Shown here: positions 7,735 to 9,417 of the stretch, one piece after another
Layout of the letters: every line of letters begins with the position of its first letter
Numbering within the stretch: position 1 is the stretch's first letter
Assembly (NCBI GenBank): GCA_044433415.1
Contig: JAWXTP010000119.1
Span: 1 to 9,417 of the forward strand
Length of the DNA: 9,417 nt
DNA from: JAWXTP01 sp044433415
Lineage (GTDB): Bacteria; Bacteroidota; Bacteroidia; Bacteroidales; Rikenellaceae
Direction: 5' to 3'
Notes under the pieces: generated by a model
What the model saw: the letters and a program-made list of their open reading frames with translations, nothing else
Database searches by the model: none
Told to the model about the DNA's origin: nothing
Made by a program: the position numbers and the translations under genes

Positions 7735-7875
7735 GTTCACTTTTTTCAAAAAGTTTTAAAGCCTGTAAGTGATTGTAGATGATCGTATTTGTTTTTTAGG
7801 GCATTGACCTTAATAGCTGTGTTTTACACTTTTCGTAGTAATGATGCCAAAAATGGTTGGTTTTTGTAATGTAAT

Positions 7876-7902
7876 TAAATTTAAGGTGTAAATTTATAGG
7901 TG
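7876..7902. repeat. Short tandem duplication at the 3' end of the sirtuin gene
   Basis: TAAATTTAAGGTG (7876-7888) is followed directly by TAAATTTATAGGTG (7889-7902), the same unit with one extra base. The second copy includes the sirtuin stop codon at 7894-7896, so the duplication straddles the gene end. Confidence 0.6.
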
Positions 7903-8631
7903 ACTTAAACTATCTGTAATCTCTTTCATCCCCTCCGAGGCACCACATCTTAGATGTGTGAATGAGCAATTTACTCCTTCTAGCATCTCTACATCATCGG
8001 GGTTGATAACGTAACATTTACACTCTACTGGGATAAGTTTCAATAAGTCCACCGCAGGGAAAACAACAAGTGAGCAGCCGATTACAACAAAGTAGTCGGC
8101 TGTTTTTGCAGCCTGTACCGCTTTCTTCCATAGTGTCATCTCTAGATCTTCGTCAAAGAAGATGACGTAAGGGCGTATTTGTGAGCCATCGACGGCTTTA
8201 TCACCAATTTTTATGTCGGGATTGTTAAGGTCAATATCAAACGATTTGTATGGACGGATTGTTGATGAGTTTTTTAGTGCCTCACCGTGTAGGTAAATCA
8301 CATTTGTTGACCCTGCACGAGTATGATAGTCATCGCCATTTTGTGTGATAACCGTTACATTAAATTTCTCTTCTAGTGAAGCAATAAGATGATGCCCCTC
8401 ATTAGGTTCATGTTCGATGACTGCACGTCTAATGGGATTTATAAAGTCTAAGACCGCTTGTCGTCTCTCTTTACAGTTGCTGTAGCGACCAGAATACCAT
8501 GCAGCCTTTGAAGCAACCTTAGCAGCATCCATCTCATTCCAAATACCACCCTCGCCTCTAAATGTTGGGAGTCCACTCTCACGACTCATTCCTGCACCTG
8601 TAAAAAATACTATATTATTTTTCATAAACAT
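7894..8631 (-). CDS. Divergent Sir2-family NAD-dependent protein deacylase (sirtuin) lacking the zinc cysteines
   Basis: This is a single-domain sirtuin of 245 aa, close to the usual bacterial length. The NAD-binding signature GAGMSRESGLPTFRG (12-26) is intact, as are the catalytic His115 in YLHGE, the N-x-D pair Asn98/Asp100, and the GCSLVVFPA nucleotide motif (185-193). Three things are unusual. No cysteine lies between His115 and RPYVIFFDED (153-162), where sirtuins carry a four-Cys zinc ribbon. The usual TQNID is TQNGD (Gly99). The pocket FYNxR of CobB-type desuccinylases aligns with FINPI (63-67), lacking Tyr and Arg, which argues against succinyl or malonyl substrates. Expected activity is removal of acyl groups from lysine with NAD, but targets are unknown. 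It follows the lipoprotein gene by 5 bp and probably shares its promoter. ATG at 8631 or at 8625 (residue 3) are both possible. Two 60-bp lines hand-counted at 42-47% GC are richer than lines counted in the kinase and sbcC (28%). Confidence 0.88.
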   Translation of the reverse strand: MFMKNNIVFFTGAGMSRESGLPTFRGEGGIWNEMDAAKVASKAAWYSGRYSNCKERRQAVLDFINPIRRAVIEHEPNEGHHLIASLEEKFNVTVITQNGDDYHTRAGSTNVIYLHGEALKNSSTIRPYKSFDIDLNNPDIKIGDKAVDGSQIRPYVIFFDEDLEMTLWKKAVQAAKTADYFVVIGCSLVVFPAVDLLKLIPVECKCYVINPDDVEMLEGVNCSFTHLRCGASEGMKEITDSLSHL

Positions 8632-8636
8632 TTCTT

Positions 8637-8990
8637 TTATTTATACTTTACAATTTCTTTATATCTTTCAACCAACTGACTCTTTGCAAATGCGCCTTGT
8701 CCAATTACTTTCACAGAATTTGGAATAGAAATTGTACCTAAGCTATCGCAACTACCAAACATCCTATTAGTGATTATTGTTGTTGTGTCAACAAGGATAG
8801 CCTTATATAGCTGTTTGTTGGAGTTGTTATTGGTTATCTTCTCCCATACTGTAGAAGCCTCAATGTCGTGAGGTGATTCTTCGCACCTTTGATCTGTAGT
8901 TGAAATCGTTCTACACCCTATTAGTGTGAGTAATAGTGCTGTGTAAAAGATTGGTTTAACGTATGTTGATATTGTAGTCATTGGTATCAT
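8637..8990 (-). CDS. Short putative lipoprotein with a BspA-type leucine-rich repeat
   Basis: This protein of 117 aa is likely exported. A hydrophobic N-terminal segment (13-25) ends in the lipobox LIGC, so Cys26 would be lipidated after signal peptidase II cleavage (114 aa and Cys23 if the second Met is used). A middle part (about 30-65) matches nothing I recognise. The C-terminal third carries a BspA/LRR_5-type unit: SLGTISIPNSVKVIGQGAF (83-101), preceded by a weaker half-unit ending in MFGSCDS. BspA-like surface proteins usually have many such repeats; this has one and a half and ends shortly after, so it is either a mini-version or the remnant of a larger protein. It has a good promoter 30 bp upstream and precedes the sirtuin gene by 5 bp. 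The start could be residue 1 or Met4. Function unknown; surface attachment or binding is a family guess only. Confidence 0.75.
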   Translation of the reverse strand: MIPMTTISTYVKPIFYTALLLTLIGCRTISTTDQRCEESPHDIEASTVWEKITNNNSNKQLYKAILVDTTTIITNRMFGSCDSLGTISIPNSVKVIGQGAFAKSQLVERYKEIVKYK

Positions 8991-9021
8991 ATATATTATA
9001 GTTTTTAACTGTCTGTTATTA

Positions 9022-9052
9022 CAAAATTATAAAAATTAGAGGAGAGATGCAA
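9022..9052 (-). promoter_or_regulatory. Promoter of the lipoprotein-sirtuin unit
   Basis: Read on the - strand, TAATTTTG (9029-9022) matches TAnnTTTG, and TTG (9052-9050) lies 20 bp upstream, the expected -33 spacing. The start would be near 9015, leaving a leader of about 25 nt to the ATG at 8990. This is the best-formed promoter in the window. Confidence 0.65.
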
Positions 9053-9080
9053 CTTTTAGATAGTTCTAACCTCTCCTCTA
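9031..9080 (-). terminator. Long inverted repeat overlapping the promoter; terminator-like on the - strand
   Basis: A perfect 10-bp pair, TAGAGGAGAG (9037-9046) and CTCTCCTCTA (9071-9080), encloses a 5-bp stem TTAGA/TCTAA (9056-9060, 9065-9069). On the - strand the outer stem is followed by five T residues (9035-9031), so it could end a transcript arriving from the right. It also surrounds the -33 element, so it may instead be an operator or an RNA switch. Confidence 0.5.
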
Positions 9081-9101
9081 TAACCAACTTAAACCGCCTT
9101 A

Positions 9102-9311
9102 TTACTCAATCGCCTCGTAATGAGTATACTCAGGAAACCATGTAAGTATAGAGTACAAACGAGAGCAAAATATATCATGATTGATAAAAAATATTTTTTT
9201 AGATTTAAGTGATAAAATCCCATCTATATAACACTCTATACCCACAAACAACAAAACAAATAGAGTGTGCCGATTAAAACAACATAAAATTTTATCATAT
9301 GCTGAATTCAA
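9102..9311 (-). CDS. Doubtful 69-codon frame, perhaps a gene remnant
   Basis: The frame begins with TTG, has no internal Met, no visible ribosome site and no -7 box upstream. The product has a hydrophobic stretch (LFVLLFVGI, about 17-25) and ends FPEYTHYEAIE; I do not recognise it. In its favour, it lies between two terminator-like hairpins of the same strand, and the downstream hairpin starts about 20 nt after the stop. The strongly AT-rich composition with many Phe, Ile and Leu codons is equally what random AT-rich DNA gives. Confidence 0.15.
   Translation of the reverse strand: MNSAYDKILCCFNRHTLFVLLFVGIECYIDGILSLKSKKIFFINHDIFCSRLYSILTWFPEYTHYEAIE
9210..9297. repeat. Nested inverted repeats
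   Basis: An outer perfect 9-bp pair, TGATAAAAT (9210-9218) and ATTTTATCA (9289-9297), encloses an inner perfect 9-bp pair, ACACTCTAT (9231-9239) and ATAGAGTGT (9260-9268), with a 20-nt loop. The outer arms are AT-rich, so some chance pairing is expected; the inner pair is more specific. Role unknown. Confidence 0.55.
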
Positions 9312-9355
9312 CCTGCAAATGCAACTGAATTGAGGTCAAGGAACTATAAGGACAT

Positions 9356-9402
9356 AAAAAAAGGCGAAACAAATCGGAGCCAAGCTCAAATTTATTCCGC
9401 CT
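9356..9402 (-). terminator. Strong intrinsic terminator of a leftward gene beyond the window
   Basis: Positions 9362-9380 pair with 9384-9402 around a 3-nt loop. Read as - strand RNA the 19-bp stem has 15 Watson-Crick pairs, three G-U pairs and one mismatch, and it runs into seven U residues (9362-9356). On the + strand the three G-U pairs become mismatches and no T-run follows, so the orientation is clear. The gene it serves must lie to the right of 9417 or end within the last bases; a TAG in - strand frame at 9403-9401 is a possible stop. Confidence 0.85.
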
Positions 9403-9417
9403 AAGCGATAAAAATTT

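Larger units (their letters stand above)
7560..7893. other. Convergent intergenic region between sbcC and the sirtuin gene
   Basis: These 334 bp separate two convergent units and should hold the ends of both transcripts. I see no credible coding frame. The first 79 bp are AT-rich and plain. The stretch 7639-7757 is packed with hairpins, annotated separately. From 7758 to 7875 I see only weak pairings, such as GTGT-ttt-ACAC at 7819-7829 and a distant GGCAT/ATGCC pair. I find no convincing intrinsic terminator directly after the sirtuin stop on the - strand. Confidence 0.8.
9081..9417. other. AT-rich region without a recognised gene
   Basis: No protein family is recognisable here on either strand. 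The only open frame of note is 9102-9311 on the - strand, listed separately with low confidence. The region carries a perfect 12-bp palindrome TGAGTATACTCA (9121-9132), another 12-bp palindrome ATAAAATTTTAT (9284-9295), nested inverted repeats (9210-9297), and the terminator of an off-window gene. It looks like a spacer or decayed sequence. Confidence 0.6.

Overview
The window looks like a chromosomal segment of a Bacteroidota bacterium, most likely order Bacteroidales. The DNA is AT-rich. Three places carry the Bacteroidetes-type -7 promoter box TAnnTTTG (146-153 and 1985-1992 on +, 9029-9022 on -). Most starts lack a Shine-Dalgarno sequence. The gene families also fit: a LytS/LytTR two-component pair, an SO_0444-type permease, a BspA-like repeat in a lipoprotein, and a single-domain sirtuin. 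I cannot name the genus.

Left part (1-1940, + strand): a short repeat-rich control region precedes a two-gene operon for a membrane histidine kinase (PF06580/HATPase type) and its LytTR response regulator. Middle (1941-7559, + strand): a new promoter with a small dyad drives a heavy-metal permease with a C-terminal HMA metal-binding domain. It is followed at 33 bp by sbcD and, overlapping by 4 bp, sbcC, the two subunits of the SbcCD (Mre11/Rad50-like) nuclease. sbcDC has no convincing promoter of its own, so the permease and the nuclease may share a transcript.

Right part (7560-9417): a 334-bp convergent gap holds three hairpins that abut with no spacer, and a terminator-like T-run. On the - strand there is then a two-gene unit: a short lipoprotein with a BspA-type leucine-rich repeat, and a divergent sirtuin that lacks the zinc-binding cysteines. 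A good promoter overlapping a long imperfect dyad precedes it. The last 430 bp are AT-rich and hold no gene I can identify: one doubtful 69-codon frame, nested inverted repeats, and a strong - strand intrinsic terminator that must end a leftward gene outside the window.

The core genes are ordinary housekeeping or stress functions (signalling, metal efflux, DNA end processing, protein deacylation). I see no phage, insertion sequence, CRISPR, tRNA or rRNA. The points worth a second look are the repeat array before the kinase, the zinc-less sirtuin with its lipoprotein partner, the triple-hairpin element, the nested stem inside sbcC, and the structured promoter region near the right end.
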